Shown here: positions 27,141 through 36,299 of the stretch, one piece after another
Numbering within the stretch: the first letter of the stretch is position 1
Layout: every line of letters starts with the position of its first letter
From: Alistipes sp.
GTDB taxonomy: Bacteria > Bacteroidota > Bacteroidia > Bacteroidales > Rikenellaceae
Assembly: GCA_017937765.1 (NCBI GenBank)
Contig: JAGBCY010000031.1
Location: forward strand, 1-54,193
DNA: 54,193 bases
Direction: 5' to 3'
Notes under the pieces: model-generated
Seen by the model: only the letters and a program-made list of their open reading frames with translations
What the model was told of the DNA's origin: nothing
Database searches by the model: none
Made by a program: the position numbers and the translations under genes

Positions 27141-27148
27141 TATCTTTG
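27141..27148 (+). promoter_or_regulatory. -7 promoter element for the TPR gene
   Basis: TATCTTTG fits TAnnTTTG. It lies 21 bases before the Met at 27170 and downstream of the alternative start at 27119, so it decides the start. The -33 box is not obvious. Confidence 0.6.
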
Positions 27149-27169
27149 CCCTATATTATATATTGTAGT

Positions 27170-30151
27170 ATGCGTAGGATAATCTTTAAATTTGCTATAT
27201 CGCTATTGGCTACGGTCGTGGTTTCGGAGTCGATGGCTCAGGTGCCCCTCTCAAGCGGGCGTGTTGATTATGTCGAGAGTATGCTCGAGCGTGGCCGCTG
27301 GGGCGAGGCACGTGTCGCTCTTAATAGGCTTGGCCGCGAACTCGACCCTATTGTCGATGCCGGTACCGTGGAGTGGGTAGAGTATCAGAAGATGCGCTGT
27401 GCCGTGGAACTCGGTGCGGCTGATGCCGATATAATGATGGAGAGTTTCATCGAACAGTACCCCTGGAGCATCTACCGCAATAGCGTGATGTTTATGCTGG
27501 CTACGGAGACCTGTGATAGGGGCGATTACCAGACGGCTGGCGAGCTATTTGCTGCGGTTGATTATAAGGGCTTAAATACCGAAGAGAGGGAGCGTTACGA
27601 TATACGTGTGGGATATATCCACTTTAACAACAATGACTATGCAACGGCCCTCCAGCACTTTCTTAAGATTGGAAAGCTGAGTAAGTACTATCCCCACGCC
27701 CTTTATCATCGTGCCTATATCGCCTATCGCGAGGGCCGAAATGTTGAGGCTGCGGCTGGCTTCGAGGAGCTCGGTACGTATGATATCTACTGCGACCTTG
27801 CCCCCTACTATCTGTTGCAGATCGAGTATCGCAAGGGTAACTATGACGCCGTGATCGAGGGTGGCCAGCGACTGCTGTCGTCGGCCTCGGCGGAGACATA
27901 TGTCGACCTTGTGCGCATCCTTGCCGAGAGCTACTTTATCAAGGGTGATTATGCCAATGCCATCCGATATATGGCCAACTATCCGGCCTCGAAGTTCGAC
28001 CGCCAGACCTATTACATCAAGGGCTATTCGTTGTATCGTATGGCTCGTTATCGCGATGCTGTGAAGTCGTTGTATAACGTCTGCGGTGCGGAGGATGCCC
28101 TCACGCAGAACGCTGCGTTCCATCTCGGTGACTGTTACCTTCGTCTCGGCGATAAGAAGCAGGCTGCCGAGGCATTCGGTATGGCCTCGGTCGAGGGCTT
28201 CGATGAGGAGATTGCCGAGGATGCAATGCTCAACTACTGCCGCTTGATGTATGAACTCGGTGGTGGTATCTTCAACGAGTCGATAAACATCCTAAAGGAG
28301 TACCTGTTGCGCTACCCCGACTCAATCTACGAGGGCGAAATTAAACAGTTGCTTATCGCTGCCTACTATAACTCGGAGGATTACGATGCGGCCTATGTCG
28401 CCATCCACGAGTTCAAGAATCCCGATAAGGAGCTTCGTTCGGTACTCCAGAGGGTTGCAGTGTTCCGCGCTGTGGATGCCATCGAGCGTGAGGATTGGGA
28501 TATGGCTTGGCGACTTTTGTCGGAGGCCGATGCCATTGGCCTTGTGGCGAAGTATAACGCTTTGGCCCTCTACTGGCAGGGAGAGGTCGCCTATCACACG
28601 GGCGATATGGAGCGCGCCATTGAGAGATATGAGGACTATGTGCGTCGCGCGCCTAAGAGCGAGATAGAGTATCACTACGCCCACTACGGTATGGGTTATG
28701 CCTACTTCGCGCAGGGCAATATGGAGGAGGCCCGCGATGCCTTCGAGGAGTTCGTGCGCGACTATACCAAGCGCGATGCCTATCTCTACGATGCCCACAA
28801 CCGTCTGGGCGATGCCTACTTCTCGACGCGCGAGTTCTCCGATGCGCGCCGTGTGTATAAGGTATCGGCTGCCTCGGCATATGACGAACGCTACTATGCT
28901 GAGTACCAGTTGGCTATGGTCGATGGTATTGATAATAAGACGAAGAATAAGATCGACCGCCTTAAGGGTATCGTGAGCGCGGCTAATGGCGACTATGTCG
29001 ACGATGCGTGGTATGAGCTTGGCCGTACCTATCTTGCCCAGGAGCGTTATCGCGATGGAGCCAATACGTTGCAGGAGTTTGTCGACTCCGATCCCACGTC
29101 GCCCTACTACGTCGGTGCGCTCTCGGACTTGGCCCTTGCCTACTACAATATGGGTCGTAAGAGCGATGCTCGCGAGTGCTACGAGAAGGTTGTCGAGGCC
29201 GACCCGCAGTCGTCATCGGCACTGGAGGCTATGCGAGGCATCCGCGAGATATATGTCTCGGAGGGTAGGATCGACGACTACTTCGCCTATGCCGAGCGCA
29301 GTGGTGTGCAGAGCGATATGAGCATCGCTGCCCGTGACTCGCTGACGTTTGCAGCGGCTAAGGGTGTCTACCTCGATGGTAACGTCGAGTTGGCGAGCCG
29401 TAAGCTCGGCGAGTATCTCGACGACTTCGATAAGGGTTACAACCGTACCGAGGCCCTCTTCTATCTTAGCGACTGTTATGTGATTATGGAGAAGAATGCC
29501 GAGGCTCTCGACGCTATGGAGCAGCTTCTCGCGTTGGGTAGTACGCAGTACACGGAGCGTGTGCTTGATGTCTATGCGCGTATGAGCTACGACGAGGAGA
29601 AGTTTAAGGAGTCGGCCGAGGCCTACTTCCAGCTCTATAATACGGCCCACGACCAGAAGCGTCGTGCCGTGGCTTCGGAGGGTTATGTCGACGCTATGCT
29701 TCGCTATGCGTCGGGCGATGAGGTGTTGGCTATGGCCGAGGTTGTTGATGATATGAAGGATGCCACCGAGTGGGCTCGGCGTCAGACTATGCGGGCTAAG
29801 GCCGATGTCCTCAGAGAGAAGGGCAACCGCAAAGATGCTATGGCCATCTACGCTACGCTTGCCGAGAATACTATGACCGAGGAGGGTGCCGAGGCCTACT
29901 ATCGCCTCGTTGAGGATAGCTACCTTCAGGGCAACTACTCCGACGTCGAGAAGCGTGTATATAACTTGGGTCAGTGTGGTTCGATGTTCTGGCAGGCAAA
30001 GATGTTCTTGGTGCTTGGCGATGTACTTGCCAAGAGTGGTAATACGTTCCAGGCACGCGCAACATACCAGAGTATCGTCGATGGTTACACCCCGAAGGAT
30101 GATGGCATCGTCGAGGAGGCTAAGAAGCGTATCGCCTCGCTTGCAAAGTAA
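27170..30151 (+). CDS. Large periplasmic tetratricopeptide-repeat protein
   Basis: 993 aa from MRRIIFKFA; the frame extends to 27119, but the promoter lies inside that extension. A signal peptide ends at SMAQ (about 24). The rest is almost all TPR-like helix pairs, about twenty or more, with recurring Y-x-x-G/A-x-x-x-Y/F patterns such as YALGDCYLRLGDKKQAAEAF-type units. It should be a periplasmic or outer-membrane-associated scaffold. The beta-barrel gene follows after 24 bases, so the two products probably work together. No catalytic motif is visible. Confidence 0.9.
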   Translation: MRRIIFKFAISLLATVVVSESMAQVPLSSGRVDYVESMLERGRWGEARVALNRLGRELDPIVDAGTVEWVEYQKMRCAVELGAADADIMMESFIEQYPWSIYRNSVMFMLATETCDRGDYQTAGELFAAVDYKGLNTEERERYDIRVGYIHFNNNDYATALQHFLKIGKLSKYYPHALYHRAYIAYREGRNVEAAAGFEELGTYDIYCDLAPYYLLQIEYRKGNYDAVIEGGQRLLSSASAETYVDLVRILAESYFIKGDYANAIRYMANYPASKFDRQTYYIKGYSLYRMARYRDAVKSLYNVCGAEDALTQNAAFHLGDCYLRLGDKKQAAEAFGMASVEGFDEEIAEDAMLNYCRLMYELGGGIFNESINILKEYLLRYPDSIYEGEIKQLLIAAYYNSEDYDAAYVAIHEFKNPDKELRSVLQRVAVFRAVDAIEREDWDMAWRLLSEADAIGLVAKYNALALYWQGEVAYHTGDMERAIERYEDYVRRAPKSEIEYHYAHYGMGYAYFAQGNMEEARDAFEEFVRDYTKRDAYLYDAHNRLGDAYFSTREFSDARRVYKVSAASAYDERYYAEYQLAMVDGIDNKTKNKIDRLKGIVSAANGDYVDDAWYELGRTYLAQERYRDGANTLQEFVDSDPTSPYYVGALSDLALAYYNMGRKSDARECYEKVVEADPQSSSALEAMRGIREIYVSEGRIDDYFAYAERSGVQSDMSIAARDSLTFAAAKGVYLDGNVELASRKLGEYLDDFDKGYNRTEALFYLSDCYVIMEKNAEALDAMEQLLALGSTQYTERVLDVYARMSYDEEKFKESAEAYFQLYNTAHDQKRRAVASEGYVDAMLRYASGDEVLAMAEVVDDMKDATEWARRQTMRAKADVLREKGNRKDAMAIYATLAENTMTEEGAEAYYRLVEDSYLQGNYSDVEKRVYNLGQCGSMFWQAKMFLVLGDVLAKSGNTFQARATYQSIVDGYTPKDDGIVEEAKKRIASLAK

Positions 30152-30175
30152 GAGTCAAACCCCAAAAGCGAAAGA

Positions 30176-31954
30176 GTGAAGATTATGAGAAAGAGAGATA
30201 TAATATTTGCAGCCCTCGCGCTCGTTGTTGCAGCCGTGCCGTTCAAGGCCTCGGCTCAGGAGCACAAGCGCGTGGAGGTCACCACGATATATAACCCCGA
30301 GGTGCAGCCCGCCAAGAAGCTCGCGGTGCCCACGGTTATCGAGGATAGTCCTGTCATTGAGCCCGAGATAAACTACGGCATCACGCCCGACACGTGGCAG
30401 ATAGAGCTCGACGACCACTATATCAACCCCGCGAAGGCGAGCTTTTGGGACTTCGGTCGTGCTAAACGTTTCCATACGCAGTTGGGCTCGGGCTACCCGC
30501 TCATTAGCCGCGCTACGTTGCGCTATGCTACGGAGAACGTACGCCTCGGATACTTCGGCTTTGGCGTCGACCACGGCGCAAACTTCGCCCGTAAGCGTTC
30601 GTCGGATGGCGTGCTACGCTCGATGGCCGATAGCTACGATATGCGTAATAGAGCATATATCGGTGGTGGCGTATTCTCTGGCTGTCAGATGTTTGAGATC
30701 GGCTTGGAGTATACCTGCGATCTATTTAACAACTACGCCACGGCAGCCTATCAGCCAAATGGCGGCTCGCAACTTGTCGGCTCTCCGGATATGATTCCTA
30801 TGGTCTCTAAGCCCGACCTGTTGGTGTTCCACGATGCCGACCTTGTGCTTCGCTATGGCGACGACTTCGCCAACCTCTCGCGCCTGAACTTCGCAGTCGA
30901 GGCCCACGGAGGTATCTGGAGCCACGCACTGCCCCCTTCGGGGTGTACGATATTCCGCGAGATGGAGTATCGTGCTGGTGGCTCGCTCCACTTTGCCCGT
31001 CGGTTTGGTCAGAATAGAATCGACCTTAAGGGTGGATTTGATATGTGGCAGGTGGTTGAGGACGACTACCGTAATACGCGCTTCGATATCACGGCGAGCT
31101 ATGCCCGTAAGTTTGGCTTTGTGAGTGTCGACGCCTCGCTCGGTTATATGTACGATAGGGTGCGCTCACGCACAAAGCCCTCGCACTTCTTTATCCCGAG
31201 TGCGCGCGTAGTCTTCGACACAGGGCTGCGAGCGATTACGCCCTATGTCGAGCTTAATACCACGGTGTCGCAGAACGGCATCTCGAATCTTTATGGCGAG
31301 AATCCCTATCTTAACTATCGCTACTACGTGGACGATGTGCATACTCCGGATAAGCTCGATATGTTCGATGCTATGGCCAATACGCGCAGCTACAACCTCG
31401 CTGCTGGCTTCACGGGTTCGGACAATGCCTCACGCGTAGAGTATCGTCTCAAGGTCGGTGCTAACTTTATGCGTGACCAGCTTATATGGTACGTCGCTAC
31501 GCCCGGTACGTTTAGCGTAGCTACGGAGAATAATAACCGCCTCTTTGCAGGTGTCGAGGTGGACTACCGCCCCGTTGGTGGCCTGCTCATTGCAGGAAAG
31601 TTCTACGCCCACGCCGATAATACCGACTCGCCATACGTCGTGGACGATGCACGCGTGAAGGCAAACGTTAAGGTGGAGTACAGCATCAAACGCTGGAAGC
31701 TCTACGCCTCGGGCGACTTTACGGGTAGCCGTAAGTGGTCGGGTGCGGTGATTGATGCCCAGACGCACAAGGCACCTGTTGTTTTCGAGGCGCAGCCCTC
31801 GTTTGATCTGCGTGCTGGCGTGTCGCTGCGCACTTCGAAGCTCGTGGAGATATATGTTGATGGCTATAATCTGCTGGGCAGTCAGATATACGATTATGCC
31901 TACTACTATCGTAACGGCGCAGGCTTTATGGCTGGCGTAAAGATTGACTTCTAA
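30176..31954 (+). CDS. Outer-membrane beta-barrel protein (TonB-receptor-like barrel without plug)
   Basis: 592 aa. A signal peptide (about 1-27, ending SAQ) is followed by a Pro/Val-rich periplasmic stretch with EVQPAKKLAVPTVIEDSP, then about 500 residues of amphipathic strands with aromatic girdles, ending GVKIDF with a terminal Phe. No TonB plug motif is obvious, so it may be a plugless barrel. It lies between the TPR protein and a membrane protein and is cotranscribed. Function unknown; an export or assembly partner of the TPR protein is a reasonable guess. A start at the internal Met (MRKRD) is equally possible. Confidence 0.82.
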   Translation: MKIMRKRDIIFAALALVVAAVPFKASAQEHKRVEVTTIYNPEVQPAKKLAVPTVIEDSPVIEPEINYGITPDTWQIELDDHYINPAKASFWDFGRAKRFHTQLGSGYPLISRATLRYATENVRLGYFGFGVDHGANFARKRSSDGVLRSMADSYDMRNRAYIGGGVFSGCQMFEIGLEYTCDLFNNYATAAYQPNGGSQLVGSPDMIPMVSKPDLLVFHDADLVLRYGDDFANLSRLNFAVEAHGGIWSHALPPSGCTIFREMEYRAGGSLHFARRFGQNRIDLKGGFDMWQVVEDDYRNTRFDITASYARKFGFVSVDASLGYMYDRVRSRTKPSHFFIPSARVVFDTGLRAITPYVELNTTVSQNGISNLYGENPYLNYRYYVDDVHTPDKLDMFDAMANTRSYNLAAGFTGSDNASRVEYRLKVGANFMRDQLIWYVATPGTFSVATENNNRLFAGVEVDYRPVGGLLIAGKFYAHADNTDSPYVVDDARVKANVKVEYSIKRWKLYASGDFTGSRKWSGAVIDAQTHKAPVVFEAQPSFDLRAGVSLRTSKLVEIYVDGYNLLGSQIYDYAYYYRNGAGFMAGVKIDF

Positions 31955-31964
31955 AACTTGGAAT

Positions 31965-32591
31965 ATGTCGAAGAGAAAGAGATCATCTGGAGGTGTCGTT
32001 CGTGTGAATTGGAGTGCGCTCTTTCATCGTATGGTGGATCGCCCTGCTACAAACTCATCGTCGCAGGCGTTGATGTGGGGCTTGGCGTGGCTAATCATCG
32101 GTGCCATTGTTGGCTGGCGTTTTGACCTCGTGCCCACGTCGATGCTCAGCTATACGTGGGGCAGCGCGCGACTTATATGGCACACGGCCTTTGGCCTCAC
32201 GATGTGGGTATCCTCCACGGTTGTATTCTTTGCGGGTGCCGCTATGCTCAACCGCCGCGTGTCGATTGCCGAGCTATTCGGGCGTATGCTCTTTGCTCAC
32301 TGGCCCGTGACGCTCGCAATGCTTCCCGGCATACTTACCGATAAGATTGCCTACTCGACGTTTATGCGTAATCCGGGTGTGGCGTTCGAGCAGTCGCCAA
32401 TGTACGCCTCGCTCCTTGCGGTGATTATGACCATCATCCTCGTGTGGTATCTCTACTGGGGCTACTGCGCCTTCCGCCGCTCGGTGTCGCGTAGTGGGGT
32501 GGTGACGTTTGTGGTGTACGTCATTGCCTTTGTGCTCTCGGTCTACCTGTCGCGTGTGACGCTCGGGGCACTTTATGCAGGAATATGGTAG
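31965..32591 (+). CDS. Inner-membrane protein, about five helices, unknown function
   Basis: 208 aa from MSKRKRSSG, chosen because the longer frame (from 31944) overlaps the previous gene. A basic N-terminal tail is followed by about five transmembrane helices (first WGLAWLIIGAIVGW), a pattern like Yip1-type proteins. No catalytic motif. It follows the barrel gene by 10 bases and closes the transcript; the SRP RNA gene on the opposite strand begins converging just beyond. Confidence 0.78.
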   Translation: MSKRKRSSGGVVRVNWSALFHRMVDRPATNSSSQALMWGLAWLIIGAIVGWRFDLVPTSMLSYTWGSARLIWHTAFGLTMWVSSTVVFFAGAAMLNRRVSIAELFGRMLFAHWPVTLAMLPGILTDKIAYSTFMRNPGVAFEQSPMYASLLAVIMTIILVWYLYWGYCAFRRSVSRSGVVTFVVYVIAFVLSVYLSRVTLGALYAGIW

Positions 32592-32625
32592 CGTGTGGAT
32601 TGTTGAATAAGGGATAAAAAAAAGA

Positions 32626-32721
32626 GGGTAAGCTACTTATATCGCACCGCTACAACCGCATACCCTTGCTCGATTCCTCGCCTGGGGGGTTCTGCAGGAG
32701 CTGGTCGTATAAGACTTACCC
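32626..32721 (-). ncRNA. ffs: SRP RNA (4.5S type)
   Basis: Read on the minus strand, the ends pair as one long helix (GGGTAAG at 32715-32721 with CTTACCC at 32626-32632, then TCTTATA/TATAAGT). The tip contains CCAGGCGAGGAATCGAGCAA (32666-32685): the CGA-GGAA-TCG stem with a GGAA tetraloop flanked by CAGG and AGCA, the Ffh-binding loop of bacterial SRP RNA. About 96 nt, short bacterial type without an Alu domain. Eight T residues (32616-32623) follow the closing helix and form the terminator. It binds Ffh for co-translational membrane targeting. Confidence 0.93.
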
Positions 32722-32726
32722 GGGTG

Positions 32727-32757
32727 CAAAAGTACAAAAAAAATGTATCTTTGCAAA
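32727..32757 (-). promoter_or_regulatory. Promoter for SRP RNA
   Basis: Minus strand TTTG (32754-32757), 19-base spacer, TACTTTTG (32727-32734): full consensus. The predicted start, about 5 bases past the -7 box, coincides with the helix start at 32721. Confidence 0.8.
32746..32753 (+). promoter_or_regulatory. -7 promoter element for mltG, inside the SRP promoter spacer
   Basis: TATCTTTG on the plus strand lies wholly within the 19-base spacer of the opposite-strand SRP promoter. No TTTG is found 19-21 bases upstream, where the SRP transcript begins. Confidence 0.6.
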
Positions 32758-32770
32758 AAAAATGGGAAAA

Positions 32771-33787
32771 ATGAAAAGGAAAATTTTTGTGATACTGCTG
32801 GTAATCGTTGTGGTTGTGATGGTTACGGCCGCGTGGAGCTATCAGATGTTTTATGGCGCAGCCGTCGAGGAGCGTGTGACAATCGTCCTTCGCGGCGATG
32901 AGAGCTACGAAAAGATGACCGAAAAGGTGAAGCGCGAGGTCGCCTATCCGTGGGCCTTCGATTTCTATGCTAAGTATATCGACTTGGATCGTGGCATCGA
33001 GCCTGGAACCTACACCTTTGAGGAGGGTATGACGGTTATCGACGTTGCGCGCACGCTCAAGTTTGGTAGCGATAACGCCGTACGTCTTACGATAAATAAC
33101 GCCCGCACGCCTGAGATTTTGGCAGGTAAGATTGCCCGCCAGATCGAGGCCGACTCAGTTGCGGTGCTCGGAGCTCTACGCAACAAAGAACTTATCAAGG
33201 AGATGGGCTTCGACTCGGCTGAGGCTATGTTCTCGATATTTCTGCCTAATAGCTACGAGGTCTATGCCGATATCTCGCCCGAGGCTCTGGTGCGCCGTAT
33301 GAAGCAGGAGTCGGATAAGTTTTGGGGTGACGCCAAGCGTCAGGAGCAGCTCGCAAGAGTAGGTCTTACACCCTTCGAGGTTATGACCCTTGCCTCTATC
33401 GTCCACGAGGAGACTAACGCCGAGGACGAGATGGCGCGTGTGGCAGGCGTCTATATCAACCGCCTGAATATCGGTATGCCGTTGCAAGCCGACCCCACGC
33501 TGAAGTATGCCGTTGGCGACTTCTCGATCAAGCGTGTGCTCGACAGACATAAGGAGGTCGACTCTCCATATAATACATATATGTATGCCGGCCTGCCACC
33601 TACGCCTATCGCTATGCCCGATATGGCGGCTATCGAGGGTGTGCTGAACTATGAGGAGCATAAGTTTCTCTACTTCTGTGCCCGTCCCGAGATGGATGGC
33701 CACCACAATTTCGCACGTACGTTGAGCGAGCATAACCGTAATGCTGCGGCCTACCACCGTGCTTTGGATAGAATGAAAATCAGATAG
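32771..33787 (+). CDS. mltG: Endolytic transglycosylase MltG
   Basis: 338 aa from MKRKIF. The open frame runs up to 32666, but that overlaps the SRP gene and the promoter, so 32771 (or 32762, MGKMKRK) is the true start. One N-terminal membrane helix (IFVILLVIVVVVMVTAAW) precedes the YceG/MltG domain, with the conserved ASIVHEETNAEDEMARVAGVY-like region holding the catalytic Glu, then LQADPTLKYA and the SPYNTY motif. It cuts nascent peptidoglycan strands at the inner membrane. It heads a run of seven plus-strand genes. Confidence 0.95.
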   Translation: MKRKIFVILLVIVVVVMVTAAWSYQMFYGAAVEERVTIVLRGDESYEKMTEKVKREVAYPWAFDFYAKYIDLDRGIEPGTYTFEEGMTVIDVARTLKFGSDNAVRLTINNARTPEILAGKIARQIEADSVAVLGALRNKELIKEMGFDSAEAMFSIFLPNSYEVYADISPEALVRRMKQESDKFWGDAKRQEQLARVGLTPFEVMTLASIVHEETNAEDEMARVAGVYINRLNIGMPLQADPTLKYAVGDFSIKRVLDRHKEVDSPYNTYMYAGLPPTPIAMPDMAAIEGVLNYEEHKFLYFCARPEMDGHHNFARTLSEHNRNAAAYHRALDRMKIR

Positions 33788-33793
33788 AGGGTT

Positions 33794-34387
33794 ATGATAG
33801 GACGAGATTTCTGGTACGACGTTCTGCGCTCGGGTGCGATACTTGGTGTGGCTATGGCCATTGCGCACGTCTTAGAGCAGTATATGATTGTGTATAGCGG
33901 CGAGAGTATCACCTCGGTTATCGTGTGGTATCTTCTTGTTTGGACTATTTCTGCCGGTGTGTTTATCTGGCTTCTTGTGCGATTCTCGAGGCGTCGTGCC
34001 GCAGCGTCGGACCCAAAGTATGGGTATAGCTACTCGGTGGCATTGTCTTATATCCTTATGGTGTCGATGCTTGCGGGCGTGATTGTAGGAGCTACGAACA
34101 CAATATATGTTGGTGCGATGGGCTACGGCGAGTATGTCGAGGGAATGATTGGTCGCGTGGAGGAGATTAAGCAGATGTACACAGAGATGAATATAACGAC
34201 CCTAAACGGCGAATTTGACAAGATGTGTGAGGTGCTGCGCACTGCTGAGCGACCCTCGATGCTTAGCAGCGTGTTCTCGTCGTTTAACACCTACATTACC
34301 ACTGGCGGCTTGTGTGGCTTGATCATCTCAGCTATTGTTAGTCGAAAGCCGCAACTATTTAATACTGATGATAATAGCAATGAGTAA
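33794..34387 (+). CDS. DUF4199 membrane protein
   Basis: 197 aa with four transmembrane helices in the pattern of the Bacteroidota DUF4199 family (a helix near 13-30, VIVWYLLVWTISAGVFIWLL, VALSYILMVSMLAGVIVGAT and a last one near 170-183). The loop between helices 3 and 4 is helical and acidic. Unknown function; often found next to a GT2 glycosyltransferase, as here. Its last 8 bases overlap the next gene. Confidence 0.85.
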   Translation: MIGRDFWYDVLRSGAILGVAMAIAHVLEQYMIVYSGESITSVIVWYLLVWTISAGVFIWLLVRFSRRRAAASDPKYGYSYSVALSYILMVSMLAGVIVGATNTIYVGAMGYGEYVEGMIGRVEEIKQMYTEMNITTLNGEFDKMCEVLRTAERPSMLSSVFSSFNTYITTGGLCGLIISAIVSRKPQLFNTDDNSNE

Positions 34388-35363
34388 GAAGTTGGATATA
34401 TCTGTTGTCGTACCCCTCTATAACGAGGTGGAGTCGCTCCCGGAGCTTGTCGCGTGGATCGACCGCGTGGCTCGCAAAAATAGCCTGTCGTATGAGATAA
34501 TTATGATAGACGACGGCTCGACGGATGGTTCGTTCCAGGAGGTCGAGAGGCTTCGTGCGGAGTATCCCGCCATCCGTGGCGTGAGCTTTATGCGTAACTA
34601 TGGTAAGTCGGCAGCCCTGTACGTTGGCTTCGATATGGCTGAGGGAGAGGTTGTCTTTACGATGGATGCCGACTTGCAGGACTCGCCCGACGAGATTCCC
34701 GAGATGCGCCGTATGATCTTGGAGGAGGGCTACGACCTTGTGTCGGGCTGGAAGCGTAAGCGTTACGACCCCATTGGCAAGCGTTGGCCGAGTAAGTTTT
34801 TCAACCTCACAGCGCGCGTGATGTCGGGCATCAAGCTCCACGACTTCAACTGCGGCCTCAAGGCCTATCGCCGTAAGGTGGTTAAGAGCATCGAGGTATA
34901 TGGCGAGATGCACCGTTATATCCCGATTCTTGCCAAGCACGCGGGCTTTAAGCGTATCGGTGAGAAGGTTGTCGAGCATCACGAGCGTAAGTATGGCAAG
35001 TCGAAGTTCGGCCTCGAGCGTATGGTTAAGGGCTACCTCGACCTTATCTCGGTGTCGTTTATGTCGCACTTCGGTCGCTCGCCAATGTATCTGTTTGGCG
35101 GCCTCGGTACGCTGATGTTCCTATTTGGTGGTGTGACGACGATATGGGTTATTGCCGATAAGCTCTACTCGCAGGCTAATGGCCTCGTGTGGCGCGGAGT
35201 TACGGAGCAGCCGCTCTTCTACTTGGCATTGCTGGCTATCGTGCTCGGCGTGCAGCTCTTCCTCGCGGGCTTCCTCGGCGAGATGATTAACCGTCGTTCG
35301 ACGGACCGCAACCACTATCTTGTGGATCGCAGGACCCAGGACGACAACACGGATAAGAAGTAA
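34380..35363 (+). CDS. GT2 glycosyltransferase (polyprenyl-phosphate type, GtrB/DPM1-like)
   Basis: 327 aa from MSKKLDISVV; the frame reaches 34335, but the ATG at 34380 overlaps the DUF4199 stop and directly precedes the domain. The GT-A domain shows VVVPLYNEVESL, IDDGSTDGS and MDADLQDSPDE (DAD metal site). Two C-terminal helices (MYLFGGLGTLMFLFGG and PLFYLALLAIVLGVQLFLAG) are typical of enzymes that load a sugar on undecaprenyl phosphate. The sugar is unknown. Confidence 0.92.
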   Translation: MSKKLDISVVVPLYNEVESLPELVAWIDRVARKNSLSYEIIMIDDGSTDGSFQEVERLRAEYPAIRGVSFMRNYGKSAALYVGFDMAEGEVVFTMDADLQDSPDEIPEMRRMILEEGYDLVSGWKRKRYDPIGKRWPSKFFNLTARVMSGIKLHDFNCGLKAYRRKVVKSIEVYGEMHRYIPILAKHAGFKRIGEKVVEHHERKYGKSKFGLERMVKGYLDLISVSFMSHFGRSPMYLFGGLGTLMFLFGGVTTIWVIADKLYSQANGLVWRGVTEQPLFYLALLAIVLGVQLFLAGFLGEMINRRSTDRNHYLVDRRTQDDNTDKK

Positions 35364-35383
35364 GTTAAATAAAATAAGTTATT

Positions 35384-35848
35384 ATGATTCAGCGAATTCA
35401 AACACTTTATCTGTTGGTCGTAACAGCGTTTATGGCCATCACACTCTTTGCCCCTATTGCTACGTTTACCGCAGCCTCGGGCGATATATTCACGCTTTCG
35501 GCCTTCGAGCTCTCGAATGGCACGCAGTCCGAGGGCACGGTCTGGATGGGTATCCTTATGGTGCTCGCTACCGTGTTGCCGCTCGTAACAATTTTCCTCT
35601 TTAAGAACCGCCAGTTGCAGTTGCGCCTGTGTGGTGCAGAGGTGGTATTGCTTCTCGGAGCTATCGCCTTTGTAGCTATATATTACTGGCTTTCAGCCTC
35701 TAACGCTTTAGAGAATATCGAGATCGTGCATCGCAGCTTCGGCTGGGCGGCTATTATGCCTATCGCTGCTCTTGTGTTGGCTTTCTTAGCTGCACGCAGT
35801 ATCTTCAAGGATGAGATTCTGGTGCGCTCGCTCGATCGTATTCGTTAA
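35384..35848 (+). CDS. DUF4293 membrane protein
   Basis: 154 aa, four transmembrane helices, starting MIQRIQTLYLLVV. The pattern (IQR-x-QTLYL opening, acidic loop, terminal helix then basic tail) matches the Bacteroidota DUF4293 family. No function is known. It lies between the glycosyltransferase and thioesterase genes on the same strand. Confidence 0.85.
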   Translation: MIQRIQTLYLLVVTAFMAITLFAPIATFTAASGDIFTLSAFELSNGTQSEGTVWMGILMVLATVLPLVTIFLFKNRQLQLRLCGAEVVLLLGAIAFVAIYYWLSASNALENIEIVHRSFGWAAIMPIAALVLAFLAARSIFKDEILVRSLDRIR

Positions 35849-35884
35849 TAGTTGGTGCTGAAATAGTTAATCACGGTTTTTGAT

Positions 35885-36295
35885 ATGAAGAGTTTTGAGA
35901 CGAAGATACGTGTGGAGTATCATCATACCGATCAGATGGGTATTGTCCACCACTCGAACTATATCAAGTTCTTCGAGGTGGCACGCACCGAGTGGCTTAG
36001 AGCCATCGGCCTCACCTATGCCGAGATGGAGCGTAGGGGTGTTATGATGCCTATTGTCGACGTGCAGGTGCACTATCGTAATCCGGCCTACTACGACGAG
36101 CTTATCGCTGTTACGGCCTACGTCGACGAGATGCCTATGGCGCGTATGAACTTCAGGTACGAGGTGCGTGGCGAGGATGGCCGCGAGATTGCCTCGGGAT
36201 CTACGACGCTCGGCTTTATCGACCACATCACGCGTCGTCCGCAGCGTGCTCCAAAATGGCTCTTGGAGGTATTGGAGGAGGAGTTTAATAAGTAG
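35885..36295 (+). CDS. Hotdog-fold acyl-CoA thioesterase (YbgC/4HBT type)
   Basis: 136 aa. HHTDQMGIVHHSNYIKFFE (12-30) contains the conserved Asp of the YbgC/4-hydroxybenzoyl-CoA thioesterase group, and EVARTEWLR follows. It cleaves acyl-CoA or similar thioesters; the substrate is not determined. The stop is 4 bases before the UbiA start, indicating cotranscription. Confidence 0.92.
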   Translation: MKSFETKIRVEYHHTDQMGIVHHSNYIKFFEVARTEWLRAIGLTYAEMERRGVMMPIVDVQVHYRNPAYYDELIAVTAYVDEMPMARMNFRYEVRGEDGREIASGSTTLGFIDHITRRPQRAPKWLLEVLEEEFNK

Positions 36296-36299
36296 TGTG

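Noticed and set aside
27119-27169. Longer start for the TPR protein
   Set aside because: The -7 box at 27141 lies inside this extension, and the signal peptide begins at 27170.
32666-32770. Longer start for mltG
   Set aside because: The extension overlaps the SRP RNA and the mltG promoter.
36168-36299. Longer start for the UbiA-family gene
   Set aside because: It overlaps the thioesterase gene in another frame and codes for a basic non-membrane stretch.
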